From Epiperipatus broadwayi (lineage: Eukaryota; Onychophora; Udeonychophora; Euonychophora; Peripatidae), in the NCBI GenBank assembly GCA_028023455.1, contig JAQFVV010006428.1:975501-1039500 (forward strand): a stretch of 64,000 nt of DNA, given 5' to 3'. The first letter of the stretch is position 1. Every line of letters starts with the position of its first letter. Shown in pieces: positions 35,837 to 46,372 of the stretch. The translations under genes and the position numbers were made by a program. The notes beneath the pieces were generated by a model that was given only the letters and a program-made list of their open reading frames with translations, was not told the DNA's origin and ran no database searches.

Positions 35837-37860
35837 AATTCAATATATGTAGTATACATGTATTGAAATATATATATATAATGATAACTATATATTTGAT
35901 GAATGAGTTAGAATGTGATGTTATCTCATTATTTATTATATCATATTATATATCTACAATGATGATTGTATGTGGAATGGAGAGTACAGAGAAAACAGAA
36001 ATGTTGACATTACAAAGTGGAAAAGAGTACATTTTATTACAAACAAACCACATTCAAATCTAATTAAATGTTTAATACAATTGCACTGTCTGCATGCAAA
36101 TTTATCCAAAATAATACTAATAATTAAATTTAAAAAATACACACTATGATGTCAAGTAACTGGCTAAGTTAAATACTCTGTAACAACTATATCACCCCTC
36201 CCCCATTCATCTTTCTCCAAAATAGACCAATATATCAGGATTGTTATATATGTATGAGACGAAGTAAGTAAGTTTATTGTAACAAACATCAATAAGTTTT
36301 ATAATCTTAACTATATAAAAGATACAAAATCAGATTTAATAGAATAAAATCAATCCTTATAATTTATGACATTTTTATTACTCCAACAGGTGGAAAGTTT
36401 TGAAAATAGTCAACTTTTCAAACTCAATAAATTGGACTTTTTTTAATTTGATTTTATAAATGAATGATAATCTAAAACATTACATTTGATCTTTTTAAAT
36501 ATTTACAAAATTGACTTGTAAATAAGAACAAAGTACATAAACAACACTAATGATGTTAGCAAAAACATTCTTTCAGAAAATAAACACATTCTTTTTTATT
36601 TGAATTTTTTTATAAATATTAGTGGGAAAATGTGGATTTATGATAAATCTATCAAATTCTACTTTAAAATCTGATATTTGTTGTATAATTATTAAAATAT
36701 TTGAAAAGTTATAACACTGTGTCAATTTTGACAAGTGATTATATTAGCAAATTTCACATGAAGTGCTGTCAATAATAAAAGAATACTCTGAAAATGAATG
36801 TTTTCTTCAATAACAATAAAATCTATTGATGTTTTCCAACTGTCTATAAAATGCTGAAGCTTTCAGATTTTTTTCTCCATAAATTATCAATAAAAGCAGT
36901 ATGGCTCAATTTACAATATTAAAATAAATCTTACATTAATATGAGTTATAATATTCATAAGACAGTGATCTACCACACTTTTTTGAGCAAAATACCCAAT
37001 GATTCCCAGTGAATATTAGAGTTATCAAGTTAAGATATTTTGTTTGCAAAAAGCATGTTTGTGAAATTCCAGTAGGAATAACTTTATCATTGGCCTTTAA
37101 AGTATGATAAATATTCCTATACATGCAAATAATAAATAACTATAAAACTAACCAATCTCACAGCATTGGTGGATAATGATGGCATCTTGGCTCTGTCCCA
37201 TTTCAACCCATGACTTAATTAAAATTTTAAAATATATTTTATAATTTTGTCTACTTTTAGTATAAGTATATGGAGGGACTTTCTGTTTTATTTTCAGTGG
37301 GAATTTCTTTTCATTAGGGTCTACTTAAAGAACAGCTACATAATTATAAGACCGGTTATTTTATATCTTAACATACTTAAGAAAGAAAATCCTACAAACT
37401 ATGAGAATATGCACTTTTAAAAGTAAATATACAAATATTGCTTAATATTATCAAATAAAAATTAATGATGGCCAAAATACATTTAAATTAAGAGATAAGC
37501 ATATTTTTCAAGTGATATTTTCGTACAAAAACATTTAGAAATTACATGCACGTGAGTGTACTTGTTAAGTCTAGAAATTTACTGAGTGTTGCATGTTAGT
37601 TTTGAAATTAAAATAATATGCATAATATACTTTTGTTTGACCTGATGTTTCTAACTTGATTTCACACTTTGAGAGGTAAAAAAATATTGTATCTCTTTCA
37701 TTAAGTAAAAAATTAAACAGTAATTATAAGCATATAAATAAAATGTTTTTTTAAATAAAATAATGTTTTCTTCTTCTTGATAGTTAACTCTTCACCACAA
37801 TGATGATGATACATTGGCATATGGATAATTTAAACAATTGGTTTAGCTCAAAGTATGCTA
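35837..37860. other. P4HA intron, nothing recognised
   Basis: AT-rich with a short TA run near 35865. Open frames (35863-36063 plus, 35954-36142 minus, 36936-37124 minus) show no domain. Confidence 0.55.
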
Positions 37861-38345
37861 AGTAGCATCTTAAATATCACGTGGCTAAAGAACACAATGA
37901 TGCTATTGCTAAGAAAGATGATAGATCTGCGTTATATGTTCATTATTTGCAGTTCAGACATAAAATAAATTATATTGATAATATAAGTGTTCTTGATTAT
38001 ATTAAAAATGTTAATAGACGTAAAATGTATGAAACAAACTATATCATGTATAATAAAAACAACTGTATGAATATATACAAAACATTCATTAAGTTAAATA
38101 ATAAGTGGTTAATGGATAAAGAATGGATAGTTAATAAGTTATTATATGTGGATATATATCCATTCAATATATATAACAGAGTAATTTTGTAGTAGAATTG
38201 AGAAAAAAATCACATAATAGATCATGTCAGATATCCATTTGTTTATCTGTCTTCTCTCATGTATTGATATAGATGTCGCTAAATGTGCTTTAAATCGTGG
38301 AGACATATTGAAAAGGGCAAAAAACATAGTTTGCCAAAAAAGGTT
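37861..38345 (+). pseudogene. 5'-truncated PLE relic, family of 44749-49166
   Basis: The frame 37881-38192 aligns with the C-terminal part of the GIY-YIG region encoded at 48495-48824. AKEHNDAIAKKDDRSALYVH pairs with AKEHNAAINRRDDKSALFIH, followed by NVNRRK, a YET motif and NNCMNIYK in both. The 3' UTR also matches: GATGTCGCTA (near 38271) and AGACATATTGAAAAGG (near 38301) recur at about 49009 and 49045. The YYGHT catalytic start is missing, so this is a truncated, diverged copy. Confidence 0.85.
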
Positions 38346-38410
38346 TTTCTATGATAATTTTATAATTTGTAATCTTTGTTGCTTGTATATATGTATTTTT
38401 AAACATATTT

Positions 38411-38960
38411 GACTATTGTATTTTTTAACAGTTATCACCATCACTAATTGCAGTTGTTTTAATTTTAAATTGAAAGTTTAAATCAAAATTGAATGTTAAA
38501 ATTTTCTTCATGGTTTCAATTTCACTTACAAAAATGATTTTAATCCTATTCAGTTGTTGTGCTGATTTCAGTGAAGCATGATGTTTCTTAGATTATAATT
38601 GTTATTGAAAAAACAAGTTGCTTGAGGTCATATAATAGTCCTGTCCATGTGTCCTATCTATTTGAGATACATCTACCAGACCAATGTCAGCAATGGATGA
38701 GCCAACATTAACAAAGTGCATTTATTATTCATCTGTACAATTTTATTATGTCAATAAATATATTTTTTAAAATTAACTAAACATTAGAACAAATTTATAA
38801 TTTATTTTTGTATCAATAATGTCAAGCAATAAAATAAACCATAAAATTTTTCAAATGAATTTTTTGAATGCTTTTACATTCTGTTATTTTTCATGTGATT
38901 AAAATACATTTTTATTTAAAATAGATAAATATATTATTATAAAGCTCTAAAAACTTTTTG
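38411..38960. other. P4HA intron, nothing recognised
   Basis: AT-rich sequence with no repeat partner seen in the window. Confidence 0.55.
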
Positions 38961-39260
38961 AAATTATTCAAACGGAAGTCATTCTCAAATAATGCGCTGT
39001 TTCTTAAATATTATAAATCTCCGCACACTCGCCTTTGTACATTTGAATATTTGATTATAACATCAGGTATACAATAGACTCAAGCCCTGATTTAAGCATG
39101 GTCTGTAAGTGTTGGTGTGTATAGAATGTACACTCTAAACTTAAGTGATTCACTTAAGTTTTTTGGAACTCTTACTAGCTACGGGCAAATGCGCGCGGAG
39201 ATTTATAATCATTTAAGAAATAGCGCATTATCGGAGATTGACTTCCGTTTGAATAATTTT
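38961..39260. mobile_element. MITE family H2, copy 2 (both terminal repeats)
   Basis: ~70-bp terminal inverted repeats (38961-39030, 39192-39259; ends AAATTATTCAAACGG and CCGTTTGAATAATTTT) around a 160-bp interior that includes ACTTAAGTGATTCACTTAAGT. It matches 21866-22081. The TRIM element begins 33 bp to its right. Confidence 0.85.
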
Positions 39261-39292
39261 AAAGTAGATAAATATCTTTTAAATGGTGTTTT

Positions 39293-40070
39293 TGTAATAT
39301 CCGCACTTACAACTGTGCCAAGGTTATAACTGCAAGTCATACTGTGCGGTCAGCAAAAAACGTTATACAATTCCCATGTTGTTCTTTCTTAACGAAGCTC
39401 TCCAATGAATGCCTTGCTCTGCAACGAATGCCCTTCTCTGCAACTAATGCCCTTCTCTGCAACTAATGCTCTTCTTGCAACTAATGCTCTTCTTGCAACT
39501 AATGCTCTTCTTGCAACTAATGCTCTTCTTGCAACTAATGCTTTTCTTGCAACTAATGCTCTTCTTGCAACTAATGCTCTTCTTGCAACTAATGCTCTTC
39601 TTGCAACTGATGCTCTTCTTGCAACTAATGCTCTTCTCTGCTGCGGTGTCTTTTAGCTACACCCGTGAACTACATTTTCACTGGGTGTGCTAGTCACTTA
39701 CCGCCAGCACTGACATGAGATATCTTTGCTGATGTTAAACAGACGTCTCTCCAATACTGCTCGCTACTCACTACTGCGTGACTGCTCTCTACTGGAGTTG
39801 TCCTCTAATTCCTGCTAGATGTTACACCGTCTTCTATTCGCTCTCTGACAACTGCAACGATCTCAATCAATGCACTGACCAATAAGGTAATGTCTCTTAT
39901 CTAGAAGCATTTGTAATTAGCAAATACCTCTAGGAATTGTCGATCGCCATTACATCAATGCACTAATTAAATTCCTCAGCTATCAGAGCACGATCTAAAA
40001 ACAGCCTTACGAATAAATTCTAGTTTTTCTGGAGTGCACAAAAATGTCTGCCATTTTTACAAACACTACA
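39293..40070 (-). repeat. LTR (3' LTR on the minus strand), 778 bp
   Basis: Begins TGTAATATCC and ends ACACTACA on the plus strand. It contains a minisatellite (about 39400-39640) of an 18-bp unit, CTTCTTGCAACTAATGCT, expanded relative to the other LTR. The repetitive LLATNA/LQLMLF frames here are products of that repeat, not genes. Confidence 0.92.
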
Positions 40071-40086
40071 CACCTCCCTCCACTCC
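40071..40086 (-). promoter_or_regulatory. Polypurine tract
   Basis: On the minus strand GGAGTGGAGGGAGGTG sits immediately before the TG of the 3' LTR, as expected for plus-strand priming. Confidence 0.8.
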
Positions 40087-40338
40087 AGAAAAACCCTTGT
40101 TGCTATTCCTTGGTGTTGTTTTTTTCTCGCTACTTTCCCGTTATTTCACTCAGAAATATGCGATTTAACAGCTGCTGAAACTTTTTTTTTTCCAATTACG
40201 TTAGCTTCCAATGTTAATTGCATGAACATTTTATTTCCAAACTTTCACCGATGTTAACTTTACTAATTGGGATTGTCATTTTCGCCCGGTTTCTCCGTCT
40301 ACGGTTAAACTTATAGTTCAACGTATTCGCTACTCCCA

Positions 40339-40359
40339 GGTTCAAATGTGACTGCGCCA
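40339..40359 (-). promoter_or_regulatory. Primer-binding site, tRNA-Ser-like
   Basis: On the minus strand, one base after the 5' LTR, the sequence starts TGGCGCAGTC and ends TTTGAACC, complementary to a tRNA 3' end (CCA and T-loop). From memory it resembles tRNA-Ser-primed insect Ty3/gypsy elements. Confidence 0.65.
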
Positions 40360-40360
40360 T

Positions 40361-41068
40361 TGTAATATCCACACTTACGACTGTGCCAAGGTTATAACTG
40401 CAAGTCATACTGTGCAGTCAGCAAAAAACGCTATACAATTCCCACATTGTTCTTTCTTAACAAAGCTCTCCAACGAATGCCTTGTTCTGCAACAAATGCC
40501 CTTCTCTGCAACTAATGCCCTTCTCTGCAACTAATGCTCTTCTTGAAACTAATGCTCTTCTTGCAACTAATGCTCTTCTTGCAACTAATGCTCTTCTTGC
40601 AACTAATGCTTTTCTTGCAACTAATGCTCTTCTCTGCTGCGGTGTCTTTTAGCTACACCTGTGAACTACATTTTCACTGGGTGTGCTAGTCACTTACCGC
40701 CAGCACTGACATGAGGTATCTTTGTTGATGTTAAACAGACGTCTCTCCAATACTGCTCGCTACTCACTACTGTGTGACTGCTCTCTACTGGAGTTGTCCT
40801 CTAATTCCTGCTAGATGTTACACCATCTTCTATTTGTGCTCTCTGACAACTGCAACGATCTCAATCAATGCACTGACCAATAAGGTAACATCTCTTATCT
40901 AGGAGCATTTGTAATTAGCAAATACCTCTAGAAATTGTCGATCGCCATTACATCAATGCACTAATTAAATTCCTCAGCTATCAGAGCGCGATCTAAAAAC
41001 AGCCTTACGAATAAATTCTAGTTTTTCTGGAGTGCACAAAATTGTCTGCCATTTTTACAAACACTACA
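40361..41068 (-). repeat. LTR (5' LTR on the minus strand), 708 bp
   Basis: Collinear with 39293-40070. Most of the length difference is about four fewer 18-bp minisatellite units (about 40468-40635); scattered substitutions indicate a moderately old insertion. Confidence 0.92.
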
Positions 41069-41073
41069 GTTTT

Positions 41074-41625
41074 AAATGCTTAATACATATAGGAAAATAA
41101 AAAATTACTTTATCGTATACGAAGATAAAATTTTAATACATTTGAAATTAAACAAACTTTCTTCCCCCTTTTTTTTCTTTTTAAATATTTCTTTTTAAAA
41201 AAAAAACAATTTTGTTAAAAAACTGAAGTTGAACTTTTAAGAAAATGAAGTAACAATACACGCATCAGTTATACTATTGCTATTTTACTAAACCTAAATT
41301 TGATTATATTTCTTTTATATAATAAATGTCTTCACACAACTTTTTCATTTATATATCTGTATATAACAAATGCTAAGAAAAAATAAAAATGTGTATAATA
41401 AGTTAGCAATCAAAGTAAGAATATATATATATGTCTTAGTTTTAAGCTAGACATTTTTTTTATTTCACAGGAAGCCAATCTAAGTTTACTATATATATAC
41501 AAAATGGAACTATTCATTTTAAATGTGTGTTAAGTAGTTAGCAAAAAAGAAAAAAGACTAGGCAATTTCTAATATCAAATTACAGTAAAAATGAAGAGAA
41601 CTGGCTACAAACTATATAATAAAAC
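41074..41625. other. P4HA intron, nothing recognised
   Basis: AT-rich with T and A homopolymers near 41165-41215. Confidence 0.55.
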
Positions 41626-41730
41626 TTTTTTTTTATATGTCATAGCATCGGCCAGGACGCGAACCCACAACCGTCTGCAATCAAATACTTGCTTGCAAGG
41701 CAGCTGTGATTACCTCTCAGCTAACAACGT
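41626..41730 (-). mobile_element. tRNA-derived SINE (family 1), minus strand
   Basis: The reverse complement has GTTAGCTGAGAGGT (A-box region), CTGCCTTGCAAGCA, GGGTTCGCGTCCTGGCC (B-box region), ATGCTATGACA and a poly-A tail, as in the other family 1 copies. It has ~12 extra bases before the B box. Confidence 0.82.
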
Positions 41731-41790
41731 TTGTAAAACCTTAATAACATTTTGAATAATGTTTACAAATATATATATGTAAACATATAT

Positions 41791-43246
41791 AAAATACTAG
41801 TTTTCTACTTCACCTTTTAGTAGTAAGTAATTTAGCTTGCGCTTTACGCAAAAAAGTGAAGCTTGTCTCAATCTTCTTACAAGTTATATGGCTAAGCACT
41901 TTCAGAGACCTTGAGTCTCCATAATCATAGACTACTTTTAACTGAAGTTTAGCTGTGGTTTATGCAAAATTTATGCAAATTTTATAACGACCATTTTCTG
42001 GAGATTGCAAAGCACGATTCTTTCCGGTTTATTACACAATTGTCATCTCTTTAATTTTTCATTTCATATCATTATGTTCAGTGCATAGTGCCCTCGCCAT
42101 AGTGGGTTTGAACACATGGCCTGCTGTTTTTTGGTGCTCGAAGAATATGGATCTGTTTTCATCATTATTTATAGCTCTCCTGTACAAATAATAATGTTGA
42201 GATGTTCTTGTTGTAGTGTTGGCACAGGTCTTCCCATAATATGCTGCTCTACATCCATTGGTTGGGCATGGAATTTTATAGACTGCTTGGGCTATTTGAT
42301 CAGAAGGTATTTTGTCTTTGGTATTGTAAATTATCTAGATATTCAAGTTCATAGAAATCCACACCAACTTACATACGCTATGACAATTAAGCCACTAGAA
42401 ATTCGAGGCTTTATACATCCAAACTTGAACTCACCCAACTTACATAAATTGGCTGGACTCCCTTCCTGCACAGAAATCACAGACTATGTAAATTTGAAAC
42501 TGACCAAAAAATGAACCTCACAAATTATATTAAAGATCTGAAAAATGTTGGATTTTCACACGTTATCTATAAAAAGATCAGGCAATTTCAAATTAAATTA
42601 CAAACTGACACGGTCAAAAACAATAAAACCAGAATAATGCTACCATACATACCATCAATTGCTAGGAAATATTATAAAATATTTGCTGAGTCCTTCGAAC
42701 TAGGATTCCACACCTCACCATCAACAAACAGAATGATAAACCATACCAAAGACAAAATACCTTCTGATCAAATAGCCCAAGCAGTCTATAAAATTTCATG
42801 CTCAATCAATGGATGTAGAGCAGCATATTATGGGGAGACCCAGGCCTACAAGAACATCTCAACATTATTATTTGTACAGGAGAGCTATAAATAATGATGA
42901 AAAGAGATCTATATTCTTCGAGCACCAAAAAACAACAGGCCATGTGTTCGAACCCACTATGGCAAGGGCACTATGCACTGAACATAATGATATGAAATGA
43001 AAAATTAAAGAGGTGAGCTTTATTGCAAATGACAATTGTGCAATAAACTGGAAATAATCATGCTTTTCAATCTCCAGAAAATGGACATTATAAAATTTGC
43101 ATAAATTTTACATAAACCACAGCTAAGCTTCTGTTAAAAGTAGGCTATGATTATAAAGACTCAAGGTCTCTGAAAGTGCTTAGCCATATAACTTGTAAGA
43201 AGATTGAGACAAGCTTTCCTTTCTTGCATAAAGCACAAAATAAATT
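41791..43246 (+). mobile_element. Penelope-like element, 5'-truncated, with inverted 3' arm
   Basis: The left part (41791-42324) is the reverse complement of the element's own 3' end (about 42735-43246). It is joined head-to-head at 42324/42325 to a + strand copy truncated within the RT. The insertion is flanked by a perfect 14-bp duplication, ATGTAAACATATAT (41777-41790, 43247-43260). The arms are diverged, so it is older than the element at 44749. This inverted-3'-end layout is typical of PLE insertions. Confidence 0.88.
42325..43000 (+). pseudogene. PLE polyprotein C-terminus (RT end plus GIY-YIG), frameshifted
   Basis: The first frame starts at the arm junction with YLDIQV, the PLE FLDI motif at the end of the RT. 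It continues through a KPxExRGFIHPN segment and NLHKLAGLPS, and ends at 42514. A second frame (42511-42894) carries ARKYYKIF, then VYKISCSINGCRAAYYGET, the GIY-YIG nuclease start with its C-x(n)-C insertion. After about 42850 the continuation (IFFEHQKTTGH, RALCTEHND) lies in a third frame (42809-43000). At least two frameshifts make it non-functional. Confidence 0.83.
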
Positions 43247-43260
43247 ATGTAAACATATAT

Positions 43261-44435
43261 ATATATATTTAGTTTAAATTCTATTTAAATACCTTTCATT
43301 TGATAAAAGAAAAAAACAAAGTTTTTTCTCTTTTTGTTTAAAAAAAAAAGAATTCCTGTTAATCCTATTAAAATATATTTTAAAGAAAAGTTTGATCTTT
43401 TATTACAATAAAAGATTATTTTAGTGAATCTTAATTAATGAATTAATTATTATTACATTCAAGATGCATCTAATCCTAACTGGAACATGTCCATTGTGAT
43501 TTTTTGAGGCAAATGTTCACCCAAACAGTATATTCTCTTGAAGCTTGAATGAAGCTTGAATGATAACGAATCAAATTCTGATTAGTCTGTAATAACCTTA
43601 CATTGTATTTATAGAAGTTTGATGTGTATACTGTAAAAGGTCAACAAAGAAAATCAAAGTGAAAATATTGTCAAATGATTAGTAAAAGAAATTTACAACT
43701 GTGATTGCAAATTAACATGTAATAATTATTTTACACTGTTTTCTCTTTTAAATATTTGCTTCAACAATCTTGATACTCTTGGAAACCATATATGCAAAAA
43801 TAACAAGAATAATCAATTTGTTTGGGCAATCTAACATATTCAACATTATACAAATTTCAAAAATTTGCAATTATTATTTCATACCTTCCTTAAAAATAAA
43901 AAATTATAGCATTATTATACCCAGTATATCATGACCAAAAAATAGATTTTGGTCCCAAAAATAAAGTTGAAATTATACTTGGTTGTGTTGAAAGGTGATG
44001 TAGATATTACAGAAAAGATGATAAGCATTGGCCATGTCAAAGAATGAAAAGAAGATGATCATTCATATGATTGTTCTATGTGTAATGAATGCATACAATA
44101 CATTACAGAGATACTTCTAAAGAACAACACTCAATTGTTATTGAAAAATAACTAACTTTATAATTGATTTAGGAAACAACAGAATACAGACTAAAATAAA
44201 AGAAACATCTAAAAGTAAACATGAAATAAACAATGAACCTCAACCTTAAATATATTGAATGTAATATCTTTTTATCAAGGAATGAATATTGCTATATGTA
44301 CTTATCTTTTGTTTGATTATGTTTATTTTTTAGGAGAAATTTAGCCTGATAAAATTATATGACATTTTTTTGCTTTGTTTTATAGTTGGAAGTTGATTTA
44401 TAATATTTCTAAGATTATTTGTATAAATGATTTTA
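43261..44435. other. P4HA intron, nothing recognised
   Basis: AT-rich with no repeat partner or domain-bearing frame. Confidence 0.55.
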
Positions 44436-44659
44436 TTACATTCAAATATCAGCCTTTCAAGCTAATTGTGCACGCGCTTTCCTTGCCAGTACTTCAGATT
44501 TGCTCATATATAAGCATTTGAGTTGAAGGAATAGGTGGATTCATTTTATTCCTGCATAAATACTATATCTTATATTGGTAGGGAAAGTATTCATTTATTA
44601 TTAACACTCGCAAAGCACGTGCACAATTAGCTTGAAAGGCTGATATTTGAATGTAATAC
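44436..44659. mobile_element. MITE-like element with ~45-bp terminal inverted repeats
   Basis: Arms 44436-44480 and 44611-44659 share TTCAAATATCAGCCTTTCAA and its reverse complement. The flanking sequences (TTATTTGTATAAATGATTTTA near 44416 and a near-identical copy near 44694) also form a 21-bp direct repeat lying outside the arms. Confidence 0.8.
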
Positions 44660-45142
44660 AATTGTAAACACAGTGCTATATCAAAATAAATGCTTATTTA
44701 TATAAATGATTTTAATAAAATTTAATTAAAGCATACACATTTAAGAATCCATATAAAAAAAATATAAAAATACTTCTTTATGTTGTTATTTTAAAATATA
44801 AAAAGTTTATTATAAGATATATAAAATATCTATATATACAACAAAAAACATGAAAATAACAAATTTTCAATAAAAAAGCTTTTTTCGATACATATAATTT
44901 GTATCCTTTTCAATATGTCTACTCACGATTACCGTAAAACATACATATAGCGACATCTATTTATAATACAACCAACAAAAAACAATTATTATCATCAATT
45001 ATTTCATGAATACATACAATACAATACAAAAAATAAAAAATATAAAATATATAAAATATATTCCTTCATTAATTATAGTATATTCATATATACTCAAAAA
45101 CACACAAAAAACACACAAAACATTAAAATATTAACATCCTTC

Positions 45143-46353
45143 TTATTTATCTATCCAATCATCTAATTTTAGCCAATTATTAGTCAAATTAATTGAACCC
45201 TTATAAATGTTCATACAATTATTACTATTATTTTTAATATAACTAGTTTCATATACTTTTCGCCTATTAACATTTTTCAAGTAATTTAATGCTAGTATAT
45301 TTTTAGTACAATCTATTTTATGACCATATTCTAAATAATGTATAAACAAAGCAGATTTATCATCTCTCCTATTTATTGCAGCGTTATGTTCTTTAGCTCT
45401 TATTTCTAATTGTTTACTTGTATGTCCATAGTATACTCTTTTACAAATTCCACATATAATTTTATAAACCATACCTTTCTTATATTTTAAATCATCTAAT
45501 ATTTTATAGTTACCTATTAATTTATCTAAATCTTTACTGTTTGCCCAACCTATATTTGTATCTTTTTTACTATTTACATAATTTTTTAATAATGCATTAT
45601 ATATTTTAGGATGATATGAAATTTTTATCCATTTATTATCAGATTTGTTATTTCTATTATATTTATTTTTATAAAAAATATTATCTATACATTTACTTTT
45701 ATAACCATACTTAATATATAAATTTTTAAATTGCTCTTTATGTAATTTAGCTATATTTCCATATGTATTATATTTGTCGTTTTTAATTGTGAAATTTTTA
45801 ATAACTGCCATTTTTTGGGTCCATGCTTGTTGTGAATCGACAGCAATTATTTTCCTCATATTATCTTCTTTTATAAAATGATTTAATACAATTTTTTTAT
45901 TATCATCTAAACTAAGCTCTATGTCTAAATATTTTATTTTTTGTTTAATTTCTGAAATTGTAAATTTTATATTATATATATTTTTATTAAAATCATTATA
46001 CATATTATTTATTATTCTTTTATTACCAATTATTAGAGTATCATCCACATAACGAAAATAATGTGTTATATCCATATTAATCAATTTATTTTTAACTATA
46101 TTAATCTCTAACTCATCAATAAATATTGATGAAATAAGACCACTAATTGCACAACCCATCACCCATCCTTTATTTATATACCAATATTTATTATTATACT
46201 TAAAATATAAATTACTATGTATTAACATTAAACTTTCTTCAATTATTTTTACTATTTTCATATCTTTAATTTTCCCATGTAATTTCTTTATTAATATTTC
46301 AATACTTTTTATCCTTGGTATACTAGGATACATTTGTTCAATGTCCATTACAA
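45143..46353 (-). CDS. PLE RT(part)-GIY-YIG in the inverted arm, uninterrupted
   Basis: An open frame of about 400 codons, from the FDIEQMYPSIP-like RT motif A (here MDIEQMYPSIP), through VMGCAISG and RYVDD, to a full GIY-YIG domain (VYKIICGICKRVYYGHT, then RAKEH) and the end NNWLKLDDWIDK. It is truncated at the 5' side at the inversion point, so it lacks the N-terminal region and early RT motifs. It gives the undamaged version of the region that is frameshifted in the plus copy. It has no natural start codon; the apparent Met leader is created by the junction. Confidence 0.88.
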
Positions 46354-46372
46354 TATTAAAATATTTAACAAA

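Larger units (their letters stand above)
39293..41068 (-). mobile_element. TRIM-like LTR retrotransposon, complete ends
   Basis: Two direct repeats with TG...CA ends (39293-40070, 40361-41068) flank a 290-bp interior. A perfect 5-bp target-site duplication GTTTT lies at 39288-39292 and 41069-41073. A purine tract and a tRNA-like primer site place the element on the minus strand. It encodes no protein, so it would depend on an autonomous relative; I found none with matching LTRs in the window. It could be a miniature (TRIM) element or an internally deleted Ty3/gypsy copy. Confidence 0.9.

Noticed and set aside
39405-39693. Repetitive open frames with LLATNA or LQLMLF units
   Set aside because: Translation of the 18-bp LTR minisatellite; 18 is divisible by three, so every frame without a stop stays open.
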